Source: Candidatus Pantoea bituminis (GTDB taxonomy: Bacteria > Pseudomonadota > Gammaproteobacteria > Enterobacterales > Enterobacteriaceae). From it: DNA of 64,000 bases. The stretch spans positions 1 through 64,000 of the forward strand of contig NZ_JAGTWO010000001.1 in assembly GCF_018842675.1 (NCBI RefSeq), written 5' to 3'. Numbering within the stretch: the stretch's first letter is position 1; each line of letters opens with the position of its first letter. The position numbers and the translations under genes are program-made. Below, in pieces: positions 19,759 through 30,367 of this stretch. The notes below the pieces were generated by a model. That model had not been told where the DNA came from, did no database searches, and saw only the letters and a program-made list of their open reading frames with translations.

Positions 19759-19960
19759 CCGAATGAATAGTAATTATTCATTATTACTTTTATCAACCGA
19801 ATCAACTTCTCATTGCATTAACTCACTCAAGAAATTAATCCTATTTTCAATAAGGTAACACCGCACCGTTGCAAACTCATCTTTTTTACTTCTGGCATAA
19901 TATCCTTGTAAGTAGTGATGCAACCCCTTCTTAATATTAATTATTTAATCTAGTTAATAA

Positions 19961-20729
19961 TTAAACGGTCAAGATGGTTATATTCTCCGCGAGGAAAGAT
20001 GAATGGAAATTTTTATCAAGATTTTCTTCAACCACAAGAATGTCTATATCTTCACAGCTGGCAACAGAGAACCTTGCCACGCCTGGAATTTTCTCTGAGG
20101 TCAGCCCGACAATAACTTGGCTACTCTGCGCTATTGCCGCTTTCTTAAACTCACAGTCATCAAAATTAAAACCCGTCAGCCCGGCTTCTGGACTCATGGC
20201 ACACCCTCCCATGAAAGCCTGATCGAACATGATGTTTCTTAATTGCTCAATTGCTGTGTTCCCCACAGAGCCGCCACTATCTTTCTGAATACGCCCCCAA
20301 GCATAATAACTTCTATATTGGGATGTTTTAAAAGCGCAGCAGCGATATCTGGCGCGTTTGTTACCACCGTTATGGTGAGTTCATCAGGCAGAGATTTTGC
20401 CATTGCCAGGTTTGTGCTGCCTGCATCAATAAATATGCAGTTCTCACTTGTAATCAAGCTTGCACACCTTTGCGCGATTGTGTTTTTTGCTGATAGATTT
20501 TGCTCTTTTCTTGAATCCAGTGTTCCTGCATCTGGAAGCTGCAATACTGCCCCTCCGTAGACTTTTTTGCATACTCCTTCTTTACTTAATTCATGAAGAT
20601 CACGACGAACTGTGTGCTCTGAAACTCCCATCTGCTGGGCGAGTTCGATACAGACCACTCTCCCTGGTCACGCAATATTTTCCTGATCAAGTCTTGTCGT
20701 TGTTTGGGGAAAGCTGCATAATCGAGCAT
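19961..20729 (-). CDS. DeoR family transcriptional regulator (frame broken twice)
   Basis: About 256 residues, standard for the family. N-terminal HTH (IELAQQMGVSEHTVRRDLHE) and a sugar-phosphate-binding C-domain (IFIDAGSTNLAMAKSL, NIEVIMLGGVFRK, VGNTAIEQL). The start MLDYAAFPKQRQDLI lies at 20729. Frames break at 20662-20664 (three C, four expected) and 20282-20284 (three T, four expected). Divergent from an MFS-VOC operon whose expression it probably controls in response to a phosphorylated sugar. Confidence 0.85.
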
Positions 20730-20865
20730 GTAACACCTCTTAAATCATCACAAACGAGCATTGGTGGGCATGGTCGCGCAGGATTAATTCTTTGTCAATC
20801 ACTTACTGGCTTGTATCAAACGCTCTGCCAGTAAATAACTTCCAGCTTTCAGGATAGGGAATAAA

Positions 20866-22029
20866 ATGAATCAGAAGTCACACAGGATCTCTTCCAGTCG
20901 GGCGACACGGCTGGCCTTCTTCATCGCCGGCTTTGTCACGGCGACGTGGGCGGTTCTCGTGCCATATGCTCGTGCAAATACGGGTGTTAATGAAGCAACA
21001 CTTGGAACCTTACTCCTGTGTCTTGGGGTTGGAGCTTTGATTGCGATGCCAGTAACGGGCTCACTGACCGGCAGGTTTGGCTGCCGTACTGTCATAGTTG
21101 CAGCCATTGCGATAGTTGTAGTAAGCACACCTTTACTGGCGGTAATTAGCAATCCTGTACTTCTGGGGCTTACTTTACTGGTCTTTGGCATTGGCGTTGG
21201 TGTGACAGACTGCGCCATGAATATCCAGGCAATCCTTGTTGAAAAGGAATCGTCTGTTCCGCTGATGTCCGGTTTTCATGGCATGTACAGCTTTGGCGGT
21301 ATAGCTGGCGCGGGTTTGATGACCCTGCTTCTGGCTGCAGGTCTTAATATTATTGCTTCCACTGTGCTGATAACGCTGACTGTTATCGTCTTAGCCATAT
21401 TGAGTTATCCGGGATTACTGACTTACGCCAACCCTAAAGAAGGTTCCGCCTTTGCCGTGCCGCGTGGGATCGTACTGATCTTGGGAATGGTCTGCTTTGC
21501 GGTGTTTCTCACCGAAGGTACTGTGCTGGACTGGAGTGCCGTTTATCTGACGCAGGTCAGAAATATGCCTGAAACGCTGGGTGGTCTTGGGTATACGTGC
21601 TTTGCTGTGGCTATGACAGCAGCCAGACTGATGGGTGATCGGATTGTCGGAAATCTTGGTCGTTTAACCGTAGTTGTTGGCGGATCACTGACTACGGCAG
21701 TCGGTCTGGCTTTGATTACTTTCATTCCTTCATGGCATCTGTCGCTTCTTGGTTACATTTTGATGGGGGCTGGGTGCGCGAATATCGTCCCGGTGATGTT
21801 TTCGGCGGTGGGCCAGCAAAGCGTCATGCCTCAGTCCGTTGCTGTTCCTGCAATTACTACGATGGGTTATCTCGGCGTATTAAGCGGCCCGGCTATTATT
21901 GGATATGTCGCTCATTTCAGTTCGCTAGCACTAGCTTTTTCACTGATTATGGCATTAATGCTGTTTGTCGGTGCGATATCATTCTCTCTTAATCTTAGAC
22001 AGAATAATTCGGCGAAGGAAAATGCATGA
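20866..22029 (+). CDS. MFS transporter
   Basis: 387 residues, intact. TRLAFFIAGFVTATWAVLVPYARA and LVEKESSVPLMSGFHGMYSFGG resemble the YbjJ-type MFS group. AGGGA sits 8 nt before the ATG. The stop overlaps the ATG of the downstream VOC gene (4 nt), so the two form an operon, divergent from the DeoR gene. Substrate probably a sugar or sugar-derived compound, judging only by the regulator. Confidence 0.87.
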   Translation: MNQKSHRISSSRATRLAFFIAGFVTATWAVLVPYARANTGVNEATLGTLLLCLGVGALIAMPVTGSLTGRFGCRTVIVAAIAIVVVSTPLLAVISNPVLLGLTLLVFGIGVGVTDCAMNIQAILVEKESSVPLMSGFHGMYSFGGIAGAGLMTLLLAAGLNIIASTVLITLTVIVLAILSYPGLLTYANPKEGSAFAVPRGIVLILGMVCFAVFLTEGTVLDWSAVYLTQVRNMPETLGGLGYTCFAVAMTAARLMGDRIVGNLGRLTVVVGGSLTTAVGLALITFIPSWHLSLLGYILMGAGCANIVPVMFSAVGQQSVMPQSVAVPAITTMGYLGVLSGPAIIGYVAHFSSLALAFSLIMALMLFVGAISFSLNLRQNNSAKENA

Positions 22030-22409
22030 AAATTTCACATGTAGCTTTGTGGACGACAAATATTGAAGCACAAAAAGAATTCTGGCGTGATTATTTTGGT
22101 GGAACATCTAATGAATTATATATCAGTACAAACAGGCCTGGTTTTTCCTCTTATTTTGTCAGCTTATGTGATGGGCCGACTATTGAGTTAATGAGCCTGG
22201 ATGGTTTGGAAAAGGGGCTGCATGGTAAAGAGCTTACGGGATGGGCGCATATCGCTATCAAACTGAACTCTCGTCAGCAGGTTGATGAGATGGTCATTAA
22301 AGCATTAAATAATGAAATTTTAGTGAGCCCAGCCCGCGTTACGGGAGATGGCTATTATGAGGCGATTATTCATGACCCTGACGGTAATTTAATTGAAATA
22401 GTAGGTTGA
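22026..22409 (+). CDS. VOC/glyoxalase family protein
   Basis: 127 residues. MKISHVALWTTNIEAQKEFW opens a VOC module with a His near the start; the second module ends in IIHDPDGNLIEIVG with the metal-binding Glu. This resembles lactoylglutathione lyase-like proteins. Translationally coupled to the MFS gene, so it may process the transported compound. Confidence 0.85.
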   Translation: MKISHVALWTTNIEAQKEFWRDYFGGTSNELYISTNRPGFSSYFVSLCDGPTIELMSLDGLEKGLHGKELTGWAHIAIKLNSRQQVDEMVIKALNNEILVSPARVTGDGYYEAIIHDPDGNLIEIVG

Positions 22410-22463
22410 GTGTAATAGTCAGTGTTTTGATTACTGTGCATCTATACACGCTAAGGATTTCTA

Positions 22464-22491
22464 TGTCCGCTATTGGCACAAAGCGGAAGTT
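22464..22491 (+). repeat. Intergenic repeat, left arm only, forward
   Basis: TGTCCGCTATTGGCACAAAGC followed by GGAAGTTC; the right arm is absent. Confidence 0.75.
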
Positions 22492-22502
22492 CACGCCTAC
22501 TG

Positions 22503-22528
22503 GCCTGTTTGAGTACAGGCAGTTTTTT
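22503..22528 (+). terminator. Rho-independent terminator after the MFS-VOC operon
   Basis: Stem GCCTGT / ACAGGC with a 6-nt loop, then AG and six T. It follows the half repeat by 11 bp. Confidence 0.7.
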
Positions 22529-22762
22529 ATTTGTGGTAGGAGTGGGGTACAGCACATCCAAAAGTAAGGGGAAACGAAACTGGCAAAGTTTGTTGGTAAG
22601 GGACGCAAACAAGCCAGAAGGTTACGACGCGAGTAACCTTAAAGTCGTTTTAAGCAGTGATCACGCGATACCGGAAGGTTTTTAGGCGTAATTGCCCCTC
22701 CTTCTGCTGCCACATGAACTCCTTCAGAACATCAGCATAAGTGAACGGGTGGGGGAACAGGC

Positions 22763-23631
22763 TCACGGAGCCACCATTGTGGGATCCGTAAGCAACGCAT
22801 CGGCGATATCCAGCATGGCGCGTAAGCGATCCATGTGCCGAAGATCTTGATGGTAGCCTACCCAGATATCTCTTGAGGGGGGAAATCAGGCGTTGCAATG
22901 CGCTGCAGCCCAGTGGTGGCATCGCCCAACGGTTGTGGTAGCACGGCGATCCCCATCCCGCGCAGACACATTTGCGCCTGAATCGCCCGACTCGTGCTTT
23001 TGAAGGCACATCTGGAGTGCGGAAACCGCTCGAGCAGCCATGAGACGTCAGGAAAGTGTGATTGCTCGGTATTCATCAAAATTAGCCCCACCGAAGAGGG
23101 ATCGGTGAGCATTGTCTGTGCATTTTCAGGCGTGCCATAGAGGGCGTAGGGCATGCTCATCAGACGTCGCTGGACAATGTCCGGCTCGGTAAAGGGCACA
23201 ATGCGAAACGCTATGTCGGCATCACGGCGCGCCAGATTGATCAAGCGATAGCTTGCGATGACTTCCGGCACAATTGCCGGATGGCGGCGCGTCAGTTCGC
23301 CCAGAATAGGGGCCAGAACATAGTTAGCAAACCACTCTGCTGAAGATATCCGCAATATCCCTTCAAGACGTTCGTGATTACCTGCCAAGCGGCGTTCCAT
23401 CGCCAGCGCGGAGTTTTCCATCGCTTCGGCCAGCTTCATAACCCCGTCGCCGGCGTCCGTCAACACCAGCCCCTCCCTGGTCCGGCGAAACAGCGCTTGC
23501 TGCGCCTCATCCTCAAGCGCCTTTATGCGCCGCCCGACCGTCGGATGGCTCACGCCAAGCCTTCGGGCCGCCTCCCCGAAAGAACCGTTACGAATGACTG
23601 CAAGAAATACCCGGACGTCACCCCACTCCAT
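22763..23631 (-). CDS. LysR family transcriptional regulator (frame broken near the C-terminus)
   Basis: About 289 residues. HTH EWGDVRVFLAVIRNGSFGEA and RRLGVSHPTVGRRIKALEDE; effector domain with ILRISSAEWFANYVLAPILG. The frame breaks in six G at 22877-22882 (seven expected), after which RDIWVGYHQDLRHMDRLRAM leads to the stop at 22763. Divergent from the SDR gene at 23761, with a palindrome between them. Confidence 0.87.
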
Positions 23632-23645
23632 GTCATCGCCTCACC

Positions 23646-23659
23646 GTTCAAAAATGAAC
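23646..23659. promoter_or_regulatory. Candidate LysR operator
   Basis: Inverted repeat GTTCA-AAAA-TGAAC, 15 bp upstream of the LysR start in the 129-bp divergent region. Confidence 0.4.
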
Positions 23660-23760
23660 ATTGAATATACAAAAGTGGCAGTTCCCAAACAATGATGTTG
23701 GTATCACCATAGCCTCCACCACCAGACCGCGCCAGGCGGCCCTATCAGGAAGCTGAAAAT

Positions 23761-24507
23761 ATGAACAAATTGAAAGGTAAAGTTGCCATCGTAACTGGCG
23801 GCTCCAAAGGTATCGGAGCAGGCATTGCCCGCCAGCTGGCGGCTGACGGTGCGAAGGTCATCGTTAATTATGCCACAGGCAGAAGCGGTGCCGATAAGGT
23901 CGTTGCCGATATTGAAGCCGCCGGTGGGCAGGCCTTAGCGGTAGCGGCGGATGTCACCAACCAGGCAGAGGTTGAAGCGTTGATCAACGCGGCCATCGGC
24001 AATTTCGGGCGGCTGGACATTGTGGTGAACAACGCCGGTGTTTACCAGTTCGTCAAAATTGAAGAGAGCACCGAAGCGCTCTACCGCAGGCAATTCGACA
24101 TCAATGTTCTGGGACCGCTGTTAGTGAGCGCTGCCGCCACGCCGCACCTGGGTAAAGGCAGCAGCATTATTAATATCAGTTCGTTCGTCACCCGCGTCTT
24201 TATTGCTGAGAGCGCCATCTACAGCGGCGCCAAAGGCGCGATTGACGCCATCACCGGCGTACTATCACGAGAACTCGGCCCTCGAGGAATTCGTGTCAAC
24301 GCCGTCAACCCCGGGCTGATCGAAACGGAAGGAAGCCACAGCGCTGGCGCGATGAACTCGGACTTCCAGACATGGAATGAAGAGCAGACGCCGCTCGGCC
24401 GCATCGGTCAGGTGAAGGATGTTGCCCCGATCGTTTCATTTCTCGCATCAGACGAGGCGGGGTGGGTCACAGGTGAGGTAATTCTGGCCTCCGGCGGCAT
24501 GCGCTGA
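23761..24507 (+). CDS. Short-chain dehydrogenase/reductase
   Basis: 248 residues, intact. Cofactor loop VTGGSKGIGAGIA, NNAG at about residue 90, catalytic Ser in INISSF, YSGAKGA, and terminal GWVTGEVILASGGMR. Close to glucose/3-oxoacyl-ACP-reductase-type SDRs. A LysR gene diverges and an MFS exporter follows 120 bp downstream on the same strand. Confidence 0.9.
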   Translation: MNKLKGKVAIVTGGSKGIGAGIARQLAADGAKVIVNYATGRSGADKVVADIEAAGGQALAVAADVTNQAEVEALINAAIGNFGRLDIVVNNAGVYQFVKIEESTEALYRRQFDINVLGPLLVSAAATPHLGKGSSIINISSFVTRVFIAESAIYSGAKGAIDAITGVLSRELGPRGIRVNAVNPGLIETEGSHSAGAMNSDFQTWNEEQTPLGRIGQVKDVAPIVSFLASDEAGWVTGEVILASGGMR

Positions 24508-24626
24508 CACCCAGCGCAGTCGGAATCCCTCGGGGTGACGCGCCCCGTCCTGACAGGTTAACTGCACATTTTGCCATCACAAAACGCCCCTTACCGGGGA
24601 TTGTACCGTTTCATAAGGAGTGCTTT

Positions 24627-26083
24627 ATGTCGGCACATAGCATCCCGCAAGCCGAGCCACGTCGCTGGGCAATGTTTGTCATTTTACTGGTTGGGGCATT
24701 TTTGCCGCCGCTCGATTTTTTATCGTTAACGTGGCGCTGCCTGCCATTCAGAACGAGCTGGGGGCATCATCTTCCGCTGACCAGCTGGTCATTTCATCCT
24801 ATGCTGCCGTGTATGCGGTAACATTAATTACCGGCGGCCGCCTGGGCGATATTTATGGTCGTGGAAAGATGTTTTTTCTTGGGCTTATCGGGTTTGCCGC
24901 TGCATCGTTGCTGTGCGGGTTAGCCTGGTCACCTTGGGTACTGATTACCGGACGCATGTTACAGGGTGCCACCGCCGCCATTATGGCCCCTCAGGCGCTG
25001 GCTTCCGTGCAGGCCATTTTTCCCGAAGCGGAGAGACCGTTAGCGCTGAGTATCTATGGTGCAGTGTTTGGTCTGGCCTCCGTTATCGGACAGGTACTGG
25101 GCGGCATCCTGATTTCAGCGGACCTGTTTCACTTGGGATGGCGGGCTATTTTTCTCGTTAACCTGCCTGCGGCGCTGCTGGTCATTCTTTTTGGCCTGCC
25201 ATTGCTGAAAGAAACGCGGGTGCAATCTGCACAGCGACTGGACCCCGTCGGCATGCTGCTAGCAACAGCCACGCTGTGCACGCTGATAGTGCCGTTGATT
25301 GAAGGCCGTGAGGCGGGATGGCCCTGGTGGACGTGGCTGTTGTTTCTTACTGTCCCGCTGCTGGCCTCGTTGTTATGGCGTTATGAGCGTCGCCTGAGTC
25401 AGAAGGGAGGTTCGCCATTGCTTAATCCGACCGTGTTACGCGCGCCAGGGCTGGGCCAGGGACTTGTGATTATTTTACTGTTTTATTCGATCGGCGCGTT
25501 CTTTCTTCTGTTTTCTGTTTATCTGCAAGGTGCGTTGCATTTTAACGCCCTGAACGCGGGCACGCTTTTTCTGCCCTTTGGCATCGGCTTTCTGATTGGT
25601 CCGTTACTGACACCTTACCTGAGGCGCTTTGTCGGAAATTACCTTAGCGCAATCGGGATGGGATGCGAAACCGTAGGGCTGGCGGGCATGGCATGGTTGA
25701 TCGCCACGACGCTGACGGGCAGACCTCCCGCCATGCTGCCGCTCGCAGTTCTCCTTTTTGTTACTGGTCTTGGCCAGGGGCTGGCGATGCCAACCCTGGT
25801 GCGGATGGTGACAGGCCGGGTTGCGCCACAGTTTTCAGGTATGATTGCTGGCGTAACCAGCTCGGTATTACAAATTAGCACTGCGCTGAGCGTCGCCGTC
25901 ATCGGCGGTATTTTTTACAGCATGTTGGGCAAGGGTGACAGCGGAGCAGTCATTACACATGCCTTTATCGTCGCGCTTCTGGTGATGGCAGTCTGCCTGG
26001 CTACTGGGGCAGGGTTAAGTATCCGGTTAATCCGGCGCTCCTTCGATCGCTCTACAGCCCCAGCCAGCTTTTCCCTCAAGTAA
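24627..26083 (+). CDS. MFS transporter, DHA2 (14-helix) drug-exporter type (frame broken at the 5' end)
   Basis: About 485 residues. The consensus AAGGAG precedes ATG 24627. The frame breaks in six T at 24716-24721; a seventh gives LDFFIVNVALPAIQNELGAS, the DHA2 motif in helix 1. Later GGRLGDIYGRGKMFFLGLIG and the MLQGATAAIMAPQALASVQA stretch are typical of EmrB/QacA-like proteins. A 40-residue fragment of a close relative survives at 32761-32880. Confidence 0.87.
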
Positions 26084-26176
26084 CACAACAAATCTCAGTT
26101 GGCTGCGAACTTCCGCGTGATTCGGCAGCCAGCTGAGAACCCGTTATTTTTCACTTCAGCTCTCCTTACAGGCCGC

Positions 26177-27010
26177 TCAGTCATCCGTTGAACGAGTGAG
26201 TTGTTCCCACTGTTCTATTTCATTATTTAATGCAATCAGCTTTTGCCGCACTAAGCTCAGTGCATCACTGCCTAACAACAAATGCACGGGGGGACTCTGG
26301 CTTTCAATCAATGCCAGCATGGCATGGGCGGCTTTAACGGGATTACCGAGTTGCTTACCGCTTTTTTCCTCACGAGCCCGGCGAATGGGGTCGAATAAAA
26401 CGTCATAGTCCGGGATACTGCGAGCACTGCGTACCATTGAGCGCCCGGCCCAGTCCGTGCGAAACGAGCCGGGTGCTACTGCGGTCACGTGTATGTTGAA
26501 CGGGGCAAGCTCTTTGCTTAACGTCTCTGATATCCCCTCCAGTGCAAATTTGCTGCCGCAGTAATAGCTGATGCCTGGCAAGGTAATGAAACTGCCCATC
26601 GAAGTGATATTAATAATGTGCCCACGACGGCGTTGGCGCATGCCCGGTAGCACGGCTTTGATCATCGCCACCGCGCCAAACACGTTCACGTCAAACTGGC
26701 GGCGCATCTCTTCGAGGGACGATTCTTCAAGAATGCCTTCATGGCCATAACCGGCGTTGTTCACCAGCACATCAACCGGACCGACGGTTGACTCAATCTC
26801 CTCAACTACCTCATCAATATGCTCAAAGTCCGTGACATCAAGCAGTCGGCCAAAAGCCCGCTGCGCATTGAGCGCCTCGAAAGCCTGCTGCGCTTCACGG
26901 TTGCGTACGGTTCCAACGACCCGATGGCCTGCGGCGAGGGCTTCCTGTGCAAGCGCACGACCCATGCCGCTGCTGACGCCGGTGATTAAAATCGTTTTTG
27001 CAGATGTCAT
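26177..27010 (-). CDS. Short-chain dehydrogenase/reductase, oxidoreductase of the 280-residue class
   Basis: 277 residues from ATG 27010. ITGVSSGMGRALAQEAL, NNAGYGHEG and YYCGSKFALEGISETL give cofactor loop and YxxxK active site. The long C-terminal part is typical of SDRs found beside AraC regulators in enterobacteria. It is divergent from the AraC gene at 27112 with 101 bp between starts, so that regulator probably controls it. Confidence 0.9.
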   Translation of the reverse strand: MTSAKTILITGVSSGMGRALAQEALAAGHRVVGTVRNREAQQAFEALNAQRAFGRLLDVTDFEHIDEVVEEIESTVGPVDVLVNNAGYGHEGILEESSLEEMRRQFDVNVFGAVAMIKAVLPGMRQRRRGHIINITSMGSFITLPGISYYCGSKFALEGISETLSKELAPFNIHVTAVAPGSFRTDWAGRSMVRSARSIPDYDVLFDPIRRAREEKSGKQLGNPVKAAHAMLALIESQSPPVHLLLGSDALSLVRQKLIALNNEIEQWEQLTRSTDD

Positions 27011-27111
27011 AAAAGAACTCCCATGAACAGTGAGGGTTGCATGGTATTCTCTGTTCTGCTGCATTTTTAGGCCTTATCTTCTCTTTTTCTTGCCTGATTT
27101 TATGAGGTGTT

Positions 27112-28035
27112 ATGATGACCGTAATGATTGCCTTGATGAAGGCACTTGCGGTGCAGGAGGGGTACAACCTTACTGCCTTGCCTGATGTGCGAATTTTGCG
27201 TTCCGATCGTCCGCTTGCCAGAACGCCTGTGCTTTACGATCCGGGGATCGTGATTGTCTGTCAGGGCAGCAAGCGCGGCTATTTTGGTCAGCAAACTTAT
27301 TTATATGATGAACAGCACTATCTGGCGGTTTCGGTACCGGTGCCGTTTGTGATGGAAACCGACGCGTCGGCAGAACATCCGTTGCTGGCGATTTATATGC
27401 ATCTGGATCTTCAGCTGGCCGCTGAACTGATGTTGCAAATTGAACAGCATGACGCCCCGCATCCTCCCGCTGCTCCACAAAGCATGATGTCGAGCCCGAT
27501 GGACGACGCAGTAAAAACGGCCGTGCTGCGCTTGCTTGAAGTTCTGATCAATCCGCTTGAAGTCGCTATCCTCGGCCCTGCGCGGGTACGTGAGCTCTAT
27601 TTCCGCGTATTGACGGGCGCACAGGGCAACGCAATGCGTGCCGCGCTGGCCTTGCAGGGGCAATTCGGCAAGATAGGCAAAGTGCTTCAGCGCATCCATG
27701 CCACCTATGCTGAGCCGTTAACGCTGACGCAACTGGCTATGGAAGCCGGCATGAGCGTGCCGACGTTTCACAGCCATTTCAAAGCGATAACCCGGATGCC
27801 GCCGATGCAGTATGTGAAATCGGTACGCCTGCACCAGGCGCGAATGTTGATGGTGCGCCAGCAGATCACTGCCGCCGCCGCGAGTTACGCTGTTGGCTAT
27901 GAAAGCCCATCGCAATTTAATCGCGAGTTCAAACGCCTGTTTGGTCTGCCGCCGGCTGAGGAGATAAAACGCATGCAGCGTAACTTCGCCGTTCCGCCTG
28001 TGCAGCAAGCGTCGGTATTTGTTTCATCGCATTGA
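27112..28035 (+). CDS. AraC family transcriptional regulator (AraC_N type)
   Basis: 307 residues. N-terminal AraC_N domain (PVLYDPGIVIVCQGSKRGYF, YLAVSVPVPFVMETDAS) and two C-terminal HTH motifs (LTQLAMEAGMSVPTFHSHFK, SYAVGYESPSQFNREFKRLF). GAGG precedes the double ATG. Divergent from an SDR gene, its likely target. Confidence 0.92.
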   Translation: MMTVMIALMKALAVQEGYNLTALPDVRILRSDRPLARTPVLYDPGIVIVCQGSKRGYFGQQTYLYDEQHYLAVSVPVPFVMETDASAEHPLLAIYMHLDLQLAAELMLQIEQHDAPHPPAAPQSMMSSPMDDAVKTAVLRLLEVLINPLEVAILGPARVRELYFRVLTGAQGNAMRAALALQGQFGKIGKVLQRIHATYAEPLTLTQLAMEAGMSVPTFHSHFKAITRMPPMQYVKSVRLHQARMLMVRQQITAAAASYAVGYESPSQFNREFKRLFGLPPAEEIKRMQRNFAVPPVQQASVFVSSH

Positions 28036-28074
28036 GGTTTATTCGGCATAGCTGAATAGGCCGTGAGGTATGTA

Positions 28075-28142
28075 ATGTCCGCTTCTGGCACAAAGCCGCT
28101 TGCCGTGGCCCCCATGTTCGCTATCAGCGAAAAGCGGATATC
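28075..28142 (+). repeat. Two-arm intergenic repeat, forward
   Basis: ATGTCCGCTTCTGGCACAAAGC and TTCGCTATCAGCGAAAAGCGG arms. Confidence 0.82.
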
Positions 28143-28383
28143 TGCGAGTAAGCTGTTGCATATTTTCGTAGCCCAACGCACATGCACGCTGCACAACTGA
28201 AAGAAACGCGAAGTTATATATGCAGGTTCAAGAGGCTGGCTCACTATTCTGTCGTACGGAATCGGAAAGAATCTTATCTTCTGACCCGGTTACCGTTTCG
28301 GAAGCCACAGGAAGGTAGAGAGCATAGAGCTATAGACAGACTTTTAAGGCTGTAAAGGCGTGAACCACATGAAAAGCGCTGCC

Positions 28384-28412
28384 TTGACAAACTGACTACC
28401 TACAGATAGGTT
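28384..28412 (+). promoter_or_regulatory. Candidate promoter with TetR operator
   Basis: TTGACA at 28384-28389, 17 bp, then TAGGTT as a poor -10 at 28407-28412. The palindrome ACCTA-CAGA-TAGGT (28398-28411) covers the spacer and -10, where a TetR repressor would block polymerase. It lies 71 bp upstream of the TetR start and shares the TAGGT motif with the operator at 34398-34469. Confidence 0.5.
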
Positions 28413-28482
28413 GGATGATGCAATATTTACACTCGATACAAGGGCTATCCTTTTCTTTCGTATCGGTAATCCGAGACTATTT

Positions 28483-29073
28483 ATGACTGAACTTTCACAG
28501 AAAGCTAACGAAATTGTTGCCCATACGCGTCGCCTGCTGACCACCGGCGGCTATAAGAGCTTCAGCTATGCTGATATTGCCGAAGTCGTGCAGATTCGTA
28601 AGGCCAGCATTCACCATCACTTTCCCGGTAAGGCGGATCTCGTGCGCACTGTGGTGGCGCAGTATTGTGAAGAAGCGCGTGCGGGTATGTCAGCTCTTGA
28701 TCGTCAGCTCAACGACCCACTGGCTGAGCTTAAAGCATATATTGGCTACTGGTCCCAGTGTATCAAGGATGGTTCTTCCTCATTCTGTATATGCGTGATG
28801 CTTGCTGTGGAGTTACCTACCTTACCAGCCGAAGTGGCTGCTGAAGTCTCCCGTCACTTCCACGACCTTTCCAACTGGTTAACCTCGCTGCTCGAGAAGG
28901 GGCAAAGCGAAGGCACATTTCAGCTACAAGAAACGCCAGCCGTAGAGGCGAAAGCCCTGATGGCCACGGTACATGGTGCCATGCTGGCGGCTCGAGCTTT
29001 TGATAATGCCGATATGTTTCAACAAATTATAGAGCCTGTTTTTAATCGTCTTATTGCTGAAAATTCGCCATAA
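28483..29073 (+). CDS. TetR/AcrR family transcriptional regulator
   Basis: 196 residues from ATG 28483. HTH in residues about 25-60 (SYADIAEVVQIRKASIHHHF, then PGKADLVRTVVAQY); C-terminal ligand domain of the YcdC/TetR_C class with FCICVMLAVELPTLP. An upstream palindrome suggests autoregulation. No divergent partner; the racemase gene follows on the same strand 92 bp downstream. Confidence 0.9.
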   Translation: MTELSQKANEIVAHTRRLLTTGGYKSFSYADIAEVVQIRKASIHHHFPGKADLVRTVVAQYCEEARAGMSALDRQLNDPLAELKAYIGYWSQCIKDGSSSFCICVMLAVELPTLPAEVAAEVSRHFHDLSNWLTSLLEKGQSEGTFQLQETPAVEAKALMATVHGAMLAARAFDNADMFQQIIEPVFNRLIAENSP

Positions 29074-29165
29074 CGGTAAATGGAGATGCAGCATTTTATG
29101 TCTCCTCCTTTTTAATTACTTCAGCTGTTTATCCTCGAAATATTCCTCTATAACTGAGTGGAAAT

Positions 29166-29861
29166 ATGATGCAAACGATTGGAATCCTGGGGGGCATGTC
29201 TGCGGCCTCAACGCAAATTTATTACCGAAAAATGTGTGAGTTGGTTCGTCAGCGCTTGGGTGGCTTGCATTCTCCTGAGCTGCTGATTCGTTCGCTAAAT
29301 TTTGCAATCATCGAAGATTTACAGATCAGAGGCCAATGGGACGAAGCCGGTTCACTTTTGAACACCGAGGCAAAGGCGCTGGAACGCGGAGGCGCTGATT
29401 TTATCGTTCTGGCAACAAACACAATGCATAAACTGGCTGAGCAAATGATGGACGGTATCAGCATCCCGCTGCTGCACATTGCGGATGCAACGGCCGCCCG
29501 GGTTGTCAAAGAAGGTCTGCAAGCGCCAGGTCTGATGGCGACCGCTTTTACAATGGAGCAGTCCTTTTATCTTGATCGTCTCAGGGCGGCTTCACTTCAG
29601 CCTGTTGTTCCCGATACTGCCGATCGGGCAGAAGTGCATCGCATCATCTATGAGGAGTTGTGCAAGGATATAATAGTCCCAGCCAGTCGCTCTGTTTATG
29701 AAGGCATAGCGCAGCGTTTAGCTGAAAAGGGTGCAGATTGCGTGATTCTTGGATGTACGGAAGTGGGTATGTTACTAAATCAGGACAACGTCCCCGTGCC
29801 CGTTTTTGATACCACGCTGATTCATTGCGAAGCAGCGGTTGAGATGGCGTTACATCCCTGA
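29166..29861 (+). CDS. Broad-specificity amino-acid racemase, YgeA-like
   Basis: 231 residues of the aspartate/glutamate racemase superfamily. IGILGGMSAASTQIYYRKM opens the protein. The first active-site position is Thr in LATNTMHKL rather than Cys, and the second is Cys in LGCTEVGML; this Thr/Cys pair is the arrangement described for E. coli YgeA. It probably interconverts L- and D-amino acids for peptidoglycan or signalling. The TetR upstream may control it. Confidence 0.88.
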   Translation: MMQTIGILGGMSAASTQIYYRKMCELVRQRLGGLHSPELLIRSLNFAIIEDLQIRGQWDEAGSLLNTEAKALERGGADFIVLATNTMHKLAEQMMDGISIPLLHIADATAARVVKEGLQAPGLMATAFTMEQSFYLDRLRAASLQPVVPDTADRAEVHRIIYEELCKDIIVPASRSVYEGIAQRLAEKGADCVILGCTEVGMLLNQDNVPVPVFDTTLIHCEAAVEMALHP

Positions 29862-30017
29862 TTACACACATCCTGATTCTATTAATGCATTATCCCGGTC
29901 TTGCCAGCTTCATGCATGAGTCAGGAGTATGAAGTGTTGGCCATCATACCGGCAAAGCTCATAAATAATGCATTCGCAAAGCTCGCAGAAACTCTGTTCT
30001 TGCGAGCTTTGCCCTCG

Positions 30018-30293
30018 TTAAGGTTTATCCTGTATATAACAAGATTCATTAACCAGCATCCTGACAATTGTATCCACCAGGAATGGTGCAGCATGGTTAA
30101 GTTCTCTGTCTTCTAATAGTTTTTCAGCTATTGTCAGCGCGAAATGGCGAACCGCTTCCTTTTCACCAGCGATTACAGACTGAGAAGGCTTTTCAACCGC
30201 CTGCGAGTTTGGGGCGCCGGATTCATTCGGCATACAGGCCGGACATGCATAAATTTCAAACAATTTCCTGTCAGGAAAACGGATAACCGTCAT
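30018..30293 (-). CDS. Small protein of unknown function
   Basis: 91 residues; GGAGAAAGGCA immediately before the ATG supports it. It contains ACPACMP, a CxxC pair, near residue 17, and a helical C-terminal half (RHFALTIAEKLLEDRELNHA). No family recognised. It stands alone upstream of, and on the same strand as, nothing obvious; the next minus-strand gene upstream is cytochrome b561. Confidence 0.55.
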   Translation of the reverse strand: MTVIRFPDRKLFEIYACPACMPNESGAPNSQAVEKPSQSVIAGEKEAVRHFALTIAEKLLEDRELNHAAPFLVDTIVRMLVNESCYIQDKP

Positions 30294-30367
30294 TGCCTTT
30301 CTCCATCAATGGGATTGCGTTCATGGTGGCAACCTTTTTCAGCAAGGTTGCGCCATAAACCGGACAG